A stretch of 64,000 nt of DNA from Whitmania pigra. Lineage: Eukaryota; Annelida; Clitellata; Hirudinida; Haemopidae. Location of the stretch: positions 132,001-196,000 of the forward strand of contig JAJTWR010000458.1 in the NCBI GenBank assembly GCA_021613335.1. The letters run 5' to 3'. Made by a program: the position numbers and the translations under genes. The notes below the pieces were generated by a model. The model was not told where the DNA came from, ran no database searches, and saw nothing but the letters and a program-made list of their open reading frames with translations. Shown here piece by piece: positions 1 to 13,000 of this stretch (the first letter of the stretch is position 1; every line of letters starts with the position of its first letter).

Positions 1-1
1 T

Positions 2-488
2 GCCGTTGACATGTGGAGTGCGGCTATAGTGCTCTTAAAAGTGTTCAGTGGGCGGCTCATATTTAAGTACGATAACGAGAGAGACATGATGGCAGCGCTG
101 GTCAGCGCTAAGGGCTTGCCTCCAGAGAAAATGATCAACAAGTCTCCTGTTAAGGGCAATCACTTTGAACGCGTTTCAAACGAATGGCGACTCATACACG
201 TAAGGTATTTTTTAGTTTTAATAATTATGTATTCAACTCATGTATACATCATCTTATTTTAATATTAAAGTATGTCATATTTTCTAGAGAAATTCGTGCC
301 TTAATACGAGTTTCGATGACTTGCTCAAACACTATGGAAAGAAGCACCAAAAAGATCATGAAAATACGGATGAGAACTCCATGAATGAATTTTTTGATCT
401 TATCCGAGATATGACAACTTACGAGCCATCAAAAAGATTGAAGCCAACTATGGCTCTTAGCCACAAATTCTTCGCTAAGTCAAAATGA
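2..488 (+). CDS. PRP4-like CMGC serine/threonine kinase, C-terminal end (partial)
   Basis: Two in-frame exons, 2-199 and 288-488, give the last ~132 residues of a protein kinase domain; the 5' part lies off the window. The first exon opens with the subdomain IX motif VDMWSAAIVLL. It continues into KGLPPEKMI and NHFER, a spacing that resembles PRPF4B (KG..P.KMI.K...HF) more than DYRK or HIPK. The second exon ends in FFDLIRDMTTYEPSKRLKP then HKFF, the subdomain XI Arg region and C-terminal helix, followed by TGA. PRP4 kinases phosphorylate spliceosomal proteins in the nucleus. The catalytic loop is not in the window, so activity cannot be judged, and the divergence allows another CMGC member or a CDC7-like kinase. 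Kinase class is seen directly; the PRP4 assignment is from remembered family sequence. Confidence 0.6.
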
Positions 489-531
489 AGTTTAAATTTT
501 GTTTTAAATATTCTTAAAGTAACTGCTATTT

Positions 532-537
532 AATAAA
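532..537 (+). promoter_or_regulatory. Poly(A) signal of the kinase gene
   Basis: AATAAA lies 44 bases after the kinase stop codon, on the same strand, and is the first such hexamer downstream. Confidence 0.6.
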
Positions 538-1579
538 ATGTTATGGTATAAAATGAGACAGTGACCACAAAATTTGTTGTTGGATAATCTGTTATCCTAG
601 TAATTTGTTTTAAGTAAATTTGATTATTAGAACTAAAAAGAGTGGTTATTACACAGATCCAGGTCTTCTTAACCATTATAAATAATTGTTATGTTATCCT
701 AAAATTTGTTGCTGCCGAAATAACTATTTGTTCCTGGAACTCTCGTTGATGTTCTTATTTGCATCTTGAATAATAAATTTGTTCGTATTGACAAGTGGTT
801 TGTTGCATTCTTCGAATGGAAAGATATCTTGTTTTATGTTGTTTCATTTTTCCGAAAAACATCTTGTTTACGATTTATGTTAAATAGGTTTTTTTTACTC
901 GCATTTATCAGATATTTCAATGTTATTGTTACACTTTTTGTTATTATTACACCGGGATCCAAATTGATGTGGTTTACAATGTTTGGGCTGTTCAGCCTAA
1001 AATAGCGGAATTACTTCAAGTACTTGTCAGAATTACAAAGTTCTTTTTTTTTGCAACATTTTTCACTTGTCTATCCTTATTTAACTTTCCGCAGCATCGT
1101 CGTGGCATCCGTTTATTTATTTCAGACATTTAGCCTACTTATTTTTTAAAAACGAAAAATCCTCATCAAATATCAGTTACTACATCTTTCTTTTGCTCAT
1201 CTTATGTAAATTGAATATTTGATTATAAATTTGTTTTGCAAGTTTCAGATAAAATGATCTAAAAAATCAATTATCAGCGTTAATTTCTATTAAACCTCTG
1301 ACTAACACATAAGTCAAGAATGTTAAAAGTATATTAATTACTTTAAATTTTTGAATTTTGCATTTTTATCTTATTTATTAATTATGCACAACGTTTAAAG
1401 TGCTGCGCTTTCACGCATCCGTTGTTGTTAATATCAAGCTGATATAAACAGTCTTTGAGTAGCGATTGATGTTATTATAAGATTCCCATAAACAGTCGTG
1501 GTTAATTCTTTGTGTGTTCTTTTTTACATTTTTTGCTATTTATTTCAATTCTCGGATATGTCGTTGAAGTTTTGATAAC
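538..1579. other. Intergenic, AT-rich
   Basis: This is the gap between the kinase poly(A) signal and the RPTP start. The small open frames have no recognisable family and low-complexity AT composition. The stretch contains copy 1 of a short dispersed repeat (about 626-695) and presumably the RPTP promoter and 5' UTR. No clear TATA box stands out from the AT-rich background. Confidence 0.5.
626..695 (+). repeat. Dispersed repeat family R1, copy 1
   Basis: An ATTAGAA..AAAAGAGTGG start is followed by TTATTACACAGATC and then TATAAATAATTGTTATGTTA. Related segments in the same orientation lie at 30422-30476 and 40899-40979. There is no coding potential and no obvious terminal repeats. Class unknown; possibly a SINE or LINE tail fragment. 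Confidence 0.55.
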
Positions 1580-4500
1580 ATGTCCATGATGAAACCCGCG
1601 ATTACTGTCGTCTTGCTGGCTTTTCTATCGACTCTTAGAGCTTCATCAGGTAATGAATCGAATTTAATTTTAGGCTTCTTACAAGTTATTTGACAACATT
1701 AGCATCTAAAATCAGATTGATTATCCAAACGCAGACAAGTAACTCGTTAAATATGACATCAGCTCCCGGTGTGGAAGCGAAAAGAAAGAGTCACAAAATA
1801 TCAACTATTAATTGTAAAATTATGTGTGTACAAACATGCAAATGTCCACAATTATGAAATATTTTAAGGATGAATTTAGCAAAGCTCTAATGCTTTTTTC
1901 AAGTTATTGCTGGGACCAGCTCTTTACAAAATTGCATATATTGCTGAAGTATGATGTACTCATTAAACTATTCTTGACCACCAGTGGTTTTGATTCATCA
2001 GATTTTTAGGAATGTATGATATAAATATAAATATGACATGATAGCTTCTTAAACACAGCCAACAGACTGGTGAATGTGGCTGGAAACCTTAGCGTTTTTG
2101 TGGATGAAGAGATGTCCGTGAATGTCCTAACTGATGGTGATTTGAAGACTTGCTACAACATTTCATCTGACAAACCACTGAAGATGGACCTTGGTGAACC
2201 CCATCAAATTATTGCAATTCTTGTTGAAGGTCAGATTTGTTGTTATTTTGAGGCTGTGTTTATTGATACATACATTACGATGAAGAAATGAATTAATGTT
2301 GCCATTATTTACAAAATTTGTATTGTTATTTATGTTTGTTATTATTTTGAGGTCAGAATAAAAAAATCTTCTTGAACGTTTTCTAATCCATGTGATGGTC
2401 AATGAAACCACTGGCATGTTATCTCTTGCGTAGAATCAACAGCTTTGGTTTTTGAAGGGATGGATAAAATAGAGATAAAATCGTTCAATGGATTAAAAGA
2501 TTTAAAAATAGAAATAAAAAAGGAGTTGGTCACTATGTAATGCTTGGAATTGTGACAACAACAACAATAATAATAATATTTACATTGAAGGTTTTGATTG
2601 AATTTTCGAACATTAATAAGCATGTTGTCCACAAATGCTTTCTTGACGTTCACGTTTCTATCGCAATCTTTCATTGTGTAATTGTGGCGAATTTGGTTGA
2701 GAATTAGGTTTTGCAGTGCATTTGACATTTTAAAAGCTTTGGTTCTCTTTTGTAATAAACTTCCTCAGTGCGGTCATTTAAAATCTTGAATATGTCTTTA
2801 AATGACCTGTTACCAATATAAATTTCATCAGAGGAGAATATATCTCCATTATGGACCACCAAGGATTGAAAAGGAATTTAATTAGGCAAGTCAGATGCAG
2901 GATGAAATTAGCTTGAAGCCAGGAAGACTAGATGGCCAATTAATTATCTAAAGTATACTTGGAAATATTAATAAACGTTTCTTAATACGGTGATAATTAC
3001 TCCAAATCTCATAATTGGATCACTGATGTTATTCAGACAGATGGATGCCATACAAAGTCTAATTGTACTGTTTTCACTCAATCCTTCCTTCTTCGAAATA
3101 AGCAAATCTTTGCAGGTGTAAAGTGGTCAACCTTAAAGATAGTGTGATGTCAAATAGTGTGCACTTATTGAACCAATCTACTTCCAGAAGACTACAGTGA
3201 ATGCTTTCATGCTATTATTTGGAAATAATTATATGCATAATGCAATTACTTGGTTGCACTAAAATGTTTCTAGAGGACTTCCTTTGTTCTGATTTTCACT
3301 TTCATTTGTTACATGCTTTCCCAACAGTTGTTGTCAACCTTTGCATCCATCAAATTCTCTAGATGCCAGTGTTTGTTTATATTTTATAATTGCTGATGAC
3401 ACTGTTGACATGCATTATAGCAGAGGCCCACTTCACATTAATCATCATCTCATTTGTAAAATAAATCTTGAAGCCTCATCATTAAATGTTGAGGAACCAC
3501 ATAGTCTGATTAATGGATTATAAAGCATCTAACAATACAGCGCATGTTAAGATTACTCTGAGGTGATGATTTCCTGAAAGAATCCTGTATTCCTGTGGCT
3601 AAATAAAAACGTGAGGCCTTCGAATTCATCTCTCGGATGCTTGTGTTCGCTGATGTCTGATGTTCACGTGCTAAGGAGCACTAAATGTTGTTGCAGTTAT
3701 TTTTTGATTCATTGCATCCTTTTAATGAGAAGAGATGCTAAATCATCTTTCGTTTCTTCTTTCCTTACTTAAGGAATTTTTTACTCAGGAGACAAGTTTC
3801 AAATTCAACATTTCAAAAAAAAATTTTTTTTTTTTTCAACATTAAGACTCAAATGTTTGATTAATTCATTCTTTGTTTTGCTATCACCCATTCTACCTTG
3901 GCAGATCGTGTTTGCTTCCTTGTGAACTCGGTTTAATAACAATCAAGTGTTTTGAACCGAACTGCCCGCTCAGATAATTCTTTCCAGTTGAAAATAATAA
4001 ATTTTTTTAATTAATTAGTTTCATTGTTAACCTTGTTTAATTAAATAATTTCTCTTCATTGTATGGTATCCACTGTCTATTTTTGTGTTTTTTAATGTTT
4101 TGAATTCCAAAGGTGATGCAAACAATCAAATTCAAGTCCAAGCAAGCATCAACAGCAGCTACTTCAACGACTGCGAAGAAGAATCAAAAGACAGGTACAT
4201 CTGTTCTCCTCCGAATCATGCCAGACACATTCTGATCAAACCTATTGAGAATGGGGCTCTTTGTGAAATCCAAGTTTTAGGTGAGACATTTGAATGAGAT
4301 GACTGTTTACTCATCCTTTCTGTGACATTTCCTGCATGCCACTGTGATTAGTGAAGATTACTCGAGAGAACCATCTTTAAGAAAAGTGCTGATTCGATTT
4401 AAAAGCATTTTGTAGCTTCAAGTATCCTGTTTTGCTTTCTGTCCTGATGACAGACAATAAACAAATAAATAGCATTTTATGATTGACTTGCCAAGTTAAT

Positions 4501-7500
4501 GATGGTTGCTTTAATGTGTTTGCATGATGGATTCACTCGTAGAATTGAAAGTTTTCTTGTGCTTTGGAAATTGAAAGTTTTCTTGTGCATTTGGTTCTGG
4601 TTCGTGTTTGGTGTGTTTGGTTCGTAATAGCAGCAATTCTTACGAATTGTTATGGCTGTTATGGATTCACTGTTGTTATTGTCATTAAAGTTATTGATGC
4701 ACCTAACTAATGTGTTAAGAAGTCCTTTGTTTCTAAATATAATTTGAAAATATCTGGTATCCAAGGACATGATTTGTATGTTTCACGAAAGTTAGTTTAA
4801 AGTTTGTTCTCTCAGTTGAGATTTATTTTCTGAGCAAAAAAAAAAAAACAAAACTTTAATTCCTTTACATCACTTTAGAGAGGTTCTGAGATAAATTTCC
4901 TTGAATGTTGTTGAATGCTCAAGCATCACCTCCAAATGTGCCAAAGTTTCACAAACCTTTTATGCACAATGATGTTCTCAGTCATTGCCATATCTTATCC
5001 ATTCTGCACAAATTCTAGTATTTTTCTTTATCTTACTAGAAAGAAAACAATCTTGTTATTGTGCATATTTGCTATTGGAATTTTATTACCAAATTTATAG
5101 TAATCAAAAGTGTTTAAAAGTGCTAATTTAAACATAAACTTTAATTATTAATTTGTCATTAGTTATAAATTATACCAAATTAATATTAATACAATTAAAT
5201 CTATGGAATTACATTTGAGTAGAATGCAAAGATGGATACTTTGGACGTGACTGTTTAAAAACATGCCACTGTCAATCTCAAGAAGCGTGCAACAAGGACA
5301 CGGGTGTTTGTTCTGACCGCGCGTGTCTGCCAGGATGGAAGGGGCACAATTGCCAGGAAGGTTCGAGAATTCTATTACTTATAATTACTTTTTAAATTTA
5401 AATTAATATTTTAAACCACAAATTTCATTCAACAAAATTCTTACAATATGCAATTAAGGTCAGGTCAAAGTTATGGATGGAAAATGTTGACATCTAGCAC
5501 CTGTCATTGCAATGTCATCATCAATATTATTAGAACCATTATCTTATTAATACTGGTAGATGATTTAAAAGCATATTATTTCTTCCTCAGTGTGCACTGA
5601 GGGTAGTTTTGGAAGCTCCTGCAGCATGTCTTGCCATTGCAAGGAAAACAAGACTTGTGATGTTGCCAGTGGGGTGTGTCCCAACGGATGTGCACCCAAG
5701 TGGTACGATCCTGCTTGTCAGACAGGTCGGTAACGTTGTCAGGACTTCCGACTTTTAATTCTAATGTTTTTCTTTAAACGAAAGTTTCTATTTACTTACT
5801 TCGATCATTTATTTCTTAACCCGACAAAATGCAGCCTTCCCCGAGCTCTCAGAGAAACCGACGTTGCACGACCGCTTCCCCACGCAGTTGTTGGTGAGCG
5901 TTCCCACTCTGAAGACTTTCTACAATTCGAGCGTTTTTGATCTTCTCTACAAGACCTACATTCGACCCCATGCCAAGGGATCTCTGTATGAAGAGGATGA
6001 CTGGACTTATGCTGGCATTTTGGAACACAGGTATTCATTAATAAATCACTAATTGGAGATTTTGTGTTATTAATATTATTATTTGGTTATGCTATTAATT
6101 AGTGACTTTGATAATATGTTACATATTTACAATTATGAATTGTTTAAAGTCCATTAAATATTTATAAAAAGTTTAATTGTTTAGGCAGTAGTTTGAGTTT
6201 TCAAATAATTATTACAAGTAATTATTTAATGAGACTTGAAGTGGAAATTGGTTACCCATAATTTTATTTATTAAAACATTTTGCCAATTGTTTAAATCAT
6301 TATAAAATCAACAATCTTACAGCATACCCATAATTATGAACAATAATCAATTACAAACATATTTTCATATTATTCACAAACTTCAATAGCAAAGATTTGG
6401 AGAAGCCTGTAATTGTGATAAACGACCTGCACTGGAACACACAGTACGACTTCAAGATTGTGCCCGTCTTCAAGAGAAGAGACCCACAGACTCGAGAGTT
6501 CGAGGTTGATCGCATCGAGACAACCAAACTCTCAACGACTAAAATTCCAAAGAGCGGTAAATATAAAAATGTCAACAGCAAGACAAAGAAGCCCAAGGGG
6601 AAATTCAAAGTATCGACAGAGTACGGTTTAGGCGACGGTGTAGAGCCGGACGAAACCATCGCGGACAATCCGACGGCCGGTGTCAACGTTCACAGGAGTG
6701 GAATTTCAACGACCGGGGACGAGTCGAAGAAGCCAGACCTCGCCGAAGATGAAGGCGAATTGGAGGTTGAAACGGGCGAGTATCTGACAAAAGAGGAAGG
6801 AGATCCAGAGTCACCGAACGAAGGACAAATGGAGAATGAAGATGGGGAAGCAACTGACGAAGACGCCGAGGATGTTGTCGATGGCGATGTCAATGATGTT
6901 GATGAAGACCAAGATAAAGAGAAAGAAGAAATTGTTGGCGACTCGGATTCTGTGGTGTACAAAACTTCTTGTAACAGTGAGTGTTTTGTTATAATTGATT
7001 GATTATCACAATATTGTTACATTTTTAATAAATGCATATCATTAAATAAGAGATCATGTTTATTGCATTATTGATGTCACATTTTTAGAACCAGAAGCAC
7101 CGAACGTGACGAGTGTCGAGTCGTGGGTGGACGACAGAAGCGATGTCATCATATCCGTGTCTTGGACGGTCTGCGACTTTTAATGACATTCCAAAAACAT
7201 GATCTGCATGATTACACTAACCATGACTATTTTTCTGTTAGCCTCTATCAATCAGCCAATCGAACTGCGACAAGATATCCGTCTACTTTGTCTATTACAA
7301 GAAAGTCGGGGACTCGCAATGGAGGCATCAGGCTGCTGATGCAAACGTCACCTCCAAGGTTGATGGTTCAATTCCTGTCATTTCATCAGCATGTTGTTAT
7401 ATTAGTCAGTTGATTAATTGACATTAAAGTTTGGCATCATTCGCTGCTATTGCGGAGAGTGAATGCGAGATAATTGCACGTCGGGCATATCGTAACTCAT

Positions 7501-10012
7501 TAAGCGAGGTATCATCGACGTGTCACTGTTTCCTGAGTGCATACATTTCATACTTTCTCTCGAACGACTGCAACATCTCAATTACTCTGATTTTGTAATC
7601 GCTATCCCATGGTTGAGGGTGCAGGATGTTATTAAGATGATTTCCAGAATCTAGTTGTTTAAGAATAAATCACTAAACGTGCCATTAAGTCGTCTGATGT
7701 CGTGACAGTTATTAACAAATTCTGAGCAACTAGGATCAGACCAGCAATATGATAAGTATTTATAAGATAAATATAGATAAATAATAATAAATTTACAATA
7801 AGATTAATATTTATTCCACTGCAGAACTTGACAGGTGAGGACATCGAGAGCAACTCCCAGTACGTGCTCAGAGTTTCGAGTCAGAACAACATGAACCTTC
7901 AGTCGTTCAGCGACACTTGGAGAGTAAAAACATTGGGTAGAACATTTTCCTTGTCTTTTGGGTAGAACATTTTCCTTGCCTTTTCTTTCTTGCGCAAAGT
8001 CGACAGGTCGACACCTGCTTCTGTTGTCGCAAGGTGCTCACTTCTAACGATGGATGCACATCTTTTGCCATTTTCATTGAATTAGGTGAATTGACTTCAT
8101 TAAGAATGAAAGAGTTCTAAGAACAGAAGCTGGAGTTTGTGCTTAGACAATGTTTGTGAATGGTTGTCGAGTTTTGAGTTCTCCGGTTGTGATCACAGTT
8201 CTACAATAGACAAGACAATATTGAACACATGCAATAACACGATCTATATAAATTCAACATGTTTATTATTTTAAATTTCCAGAATTTATTTCTTTTACAC
8301 ATTCAATTCAAAGAATTTATCCTTCCGATTCTCTGTTGAGTCACAAAGATTGCAAAAACAATTGATTTTTGTTTCAAAAAAATGTGCTTAATTTTGTTAC
8401 TGTTAATTGAATTTAAGAGAGAATTTAAAAAAAAAACAATTTTTATTTGACAGAAGGTTCTTTTGGGACCGAGTCGTTTGAGTCGGACACGATGAGCTCG
8501 CCTGGTCTCGTGGCAGTCCTGATAATCATCCTCATCAGCCTCGTCATCACTTCCATCGTGCTCGTCATCATCATGAACAAGTAATAATGTTAACGTATTA
8601 TTCGCATCGTGTTATTTACTCTGTCAATGCATTTAACAACTTCACTGTTCTTGACTGAAAGTCTTTTGATGTGCAATAATTGTTTATTGTGTGATTATTT
8701 GTAATGGAAATTTGCTTTTAGTGTTTCATCCTTAATTGTTTATTAATCGTTATCATCTCCATTTTGATTATATACATATATTAACTACAAAGACATTTTG
8801 TTAAAAGTGTTCTAAAAAGTTTAGAGCTGCATTGATTGAACTCATCTCTTTGATCTTCTCAGAAGAAGGCGTAAGATGATGAAGGGTGAGAGGAATGTTC
8901 CTGACTCGACAATCCTCCTCAAGAAGTCTGGTTATTCAGTCCGTTAGTTGACCACATGAATGTACTTGCTAATCATCGCCATGCGTAGATGTTTATTGTC
9001 TGCTTTGTAGCTCTGATGATTATGTTGATGATGGCATCGACCCCGATGATGATGATGATGATCGCATCAGTTTAGATAGTACACTTGCATTCAAGTATTA
9101 CTTATTTTTCATGTTTCAGAAGCAAATTATGTATTAATATAGCGATGATAATTATTAATAATGTTACAACCTCATTTATTCAAACATCAAGCAAAGTTAT
9201 CATCATCATCATCGTCATTGCTTTGCAGCGATGCAGAATGGCTCGGTGGTACTGGAAGAAGACTTTGAAGTTTCAGTTTTGCCCTGGAAAAACCAGGGTG
9301 ATCAAAACAAGAAGTCAAAGGCCAAGGCAAAGCCTAGGGTGATAAGACCAGCGATAAAAACTGAGGAATTGGAGGATTATTTGAAAGAAAGGTCGGAGAA
9401 TAATTTTGAGGAACTTAGAAAGGAATACAAGGTTGGTGCTGCAATTGTTTACAACAATACAATGTTAGTTATCATAGTGGCAGTTTTGATTATGTTAAAA
9501 AATTCAATTGATCGAACATTAAGGGATTGATCTCCGTGTGAACATCGGCATGTGATGAACAGTAATTGTCCTATAATTACTTAGTGATTAATTAGCAATG
9601 CAATTGTTATTCGTAATTTCATCAGGAAATCCCAGAAGGCAACGCAGAAGCCACGACGGTTGCAGGACTGAAGATGGATAACAGGCTGAAGAACAGATTC
9701 ATCAACATCATACCATGTTTGTTCATTGATCATTTGTCATTAATCATTAATGAAGCACAAACACTTCGTTACTTCATGTGGTCGTTATGATTATAATTGT
9801 TATTGTCTTCGTAGGAATGTTATAGTTTTAATAATTATTGTTTTCTTATGGTTATTATGATTATTTGCAATTGATGATATTAATCACTTGTGAACCTTGT
9901 GGACAGATGACCACTCAAGAGTCGTATTAGACCTCGTGGAGGGGGATTCAACGTCCGACTACATCAATGCAAATTACATCGACGTGAGCATTTCAACTTA
10001 TTATTACTATTA

Positions 10013-10043
<31 letters not shown>

Positions 10044-13000
10044 TTAATTTTCAAATTATTTGACTCAATTTAATGTTTTCTTTAACTAGTTTAATTGTTT
10101 CTTTGTCAACATGTTTTCCTAAACTTTTTAAGGGCTACAACAAAAGCAAGTTCTACATTGCTGCTCAAGGTGGGTCATGTGATGTCCTTGTTATGAGGAT
10201 CGGAATTATGATAATGATAATTATGGTATAATAATTCAATGTAGTAATAGTTTTAAATAATTTTAATTCTAACTTAAACAGGCTGCAACAAGTGGTCAGT
10301 TCAGGACATTTGGAGGATGCTGTGGCAGGAAAACTCACTGAGAATTGTTGTTCTCACCAACTTGGTTGAAAAGGGGAGGGTGAGTTGATTGACATTGTTG
10401 ATGGTTGTTTTGATGGTGATGGTGATAGTGATGATAATGTGATATTTTAAATTTAACTAACATACATGCATGTCATCCATTGATAAAATGAAATGTTGAA
10501 TGAATTGAAAAAAATTAATTTGTGTTAAAAATCATGTTTTCTAGTGAAGCATTTCTTATGAATTGTCTTCCTCCTCATCAGCCGAAATGTGAGCAGTATT
10601 GGCCCGATCAAGTGGGAGAAGAAAAATCATATGGCGATCTCGGCGTGACTTTGACATCCGTCGAGAGTTCTGCCAGTCACGTCGTTCGATCTTTCACCGT
10701 GAGGAAGTGCATAGAAGCAAACTACAGCAAAGGCGAAAACTTCGGGAAATCCGGCGGCTCTCTGAAAAAGTCAAAGAAGACGAGCCCGGACAAAACATCG
10801 GTGACTCGGCTGAGAGAAAACAAGAGCGACGAGGACCTCAAAAAGGCCGAGAGGGAGAGTCTGTTGGTCAAGAATGGAGACATCAAGGAGAACTGCCTCG
10901 TCGAAGGGCCCAAGAGAAATGGCAGCATAGACGGACAGCACGACAGAACCATCTACGAAAATTGCAAAATCCGTTCGACGGACGCCATCGCAAGCAGCGG
11001 GGAGAATATCTACGCCAAAGTGGAGCCCAACCTTTCCAGGGAAAGCCCGAATGCCTGGATTGAAGAGACGCGGGAGGTCAAGCAATTCCACTTCACCTCG
11101 TGGCCGGACCACGGCGTGCCCTACCATACGGCACCTCTCATTGCTTTCAGGAACAAAGTCAGGAAGCACGACTCCACACACCCTGGACCGATCATCGTGC
11201 ACTGCAGGTACTTTTCTATTTCCTCTCGGGATGGTCGTATCAACTCCAACAGGATGATTTTTGTTCTTGTATGGGATGGTCATATCAAGTCCGACAAGAT
11301 GATTTTTGTTCTTGTATGAGATGGTCATATCAAGTCCGACAAGATGATTTTTGTTCTTGTATGAGATGGTCATATCAAGTCCGACAAGATGATTTTTGTT
11401 CTTGTATGAGATGGTCATATCAAGTCCGACAAGATGATTTTTGTTCTTGTATGAGATGGTCATATCAACTCCAACAAGATGATTTTTGTTCTTGCATGGG
11501 ATGGTCATATCAACTCCAACAAGATGATTTTTGTTCTTGTATGAGATGATAACAGAGCATTTGCACTGTTTGCTATTAAGACCTCCTGTACATAGTTGAC
11601 TATGCAGTTTGTAAATAGTTATGACTTAACCATTCGATGAACGTGAAATAGTAGGTAAATTGAGCTATCGTGATTTTTTAAAATTTAACTTCGCTTTATC
11701 AGCTCCCCAGATGGAATGAAAATGTTATCAAATAAAAATTAGTATTGAAAAACACCACAACAAACAAATTACATTTACATTGGGCACCAAAACCTTAGCT
11801 ATGGATTCACATTCTCAATGCAAAATACAAAATACTGCACTTTAATGTTGTAGTAAAGTAAAAAATAACAACTTGAAATGTTTGCAGTGCTGGTGTCGGT
11901 CGGAGTGGAACCTTTATAGCCCTCGACTACCTGTTGGAACAAGCTGAAGCTGAGAAGAAGGTCGACCTTCACGGTCTGACGCACAACATGCGACTCGACA
12001 GGTGCAACATGATTCAGACCGTGGTGAGTTGGCTTTTTAAGTTTTGCTTTTATTTCGCCGGTATTTGGCCTCCTTTTCTACGCTCATCTTTGTTGTTTTT
12101 GTATGGATTGCATAAATAATCGTTAATTCTAGGAACAATACATCTTTGTGTACGAAGCCCTCATTGAAGCCATGAAGTCAAGATCTTCTCTGATCAGTCT
12201 CTCTCAGTTCGAATGTCGCTACAAAGAACTCATGAGTAACAACGGCGAGGCAGGAAAAAGTGGACTCACTTTGCAGTTTGAAGTAATTCAAGATTTCAAT
12301 TTTGTCTTGTTTTAGAGAATACCATCAATTACATTCAATTGTATTTTAAGCAGTGGCTGGTTGAGCCACTGTAGTTAAACCACAGTGTTATTAAGGAAGA
12401 TATCTTAAAAATGCGATCTTGTGATTTGCATGTCACTGAATTGCAAACTCTCATTGATTACCTTTTCCACCATTCCACATTTTACCACAGCAACTTATGG
12501 AGGCTCAGGCAAAGTTGTTACCAGTTGCAAACTGTGATGCCAGGCTCCCTCTCAATGTCTGCAAGAACAGAAACTCCAACATTCTACCAGGTTATAATTT
12601 ATTTTTATTATAGGTGATGATGATGATCAATATCGTGTCAATCATATTAGCAATATGGTTTTTAGTGATTATTTGTACAATGTTTTGTTTGCATTCTCAG
12701 TTGCTTGATGTTGATTGGTTGCTTGTTTTGCTGCAGACGACAATCACCGACCTTACCTGATGACCTCAGTGGAGGGAACCAATGATTACATCAACGCTGT
12801 CTTCCTTGATGTTTGTGTCTTTAGAGTGACTTGTTAATTTGTAACTAGTTATCAATTAATATTTATTCCAATTGTAAAAGTTATTATCAGACATGTGAGA
12901 TTGTACCAATCTGACATTATCCAGATTAATTGGTAAGCATAGTAAGTAACATTGTTGTCATAAAAGATTTAAATGTTACGAGGAACTTTTGACACCTCCA

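Noticed and set aside
1..489. CDC7 or HIPK identity for the partial kinase
   Set aside because: VDMWSA also occurs in CDC7, but the KG..P.KMI...HF spacing and the lack of a kinase insert fit PRP4 better. It is kept as an alternative, not as the call.
2399..2728. 109-codon antisense frame in RPTP intron 2
   Set aside because: Low-complexity Tyr/Cys and Asn runs from simple repeats, with no family resemblance and no splice support.
6690..6962. Ser/Pro-rich minus-strand frame
   Set aside because: Antisense shadow of the acidic RPTP linker.
10771..11508. 245-codon antisense frame with 15-residue repeats (KNKNHLVG motif)
   Set aside because: Antisense shadow of the 45-bp minisatellite and of the RPTP exon. 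The repeat period is a multiple of three, which keeps it open.
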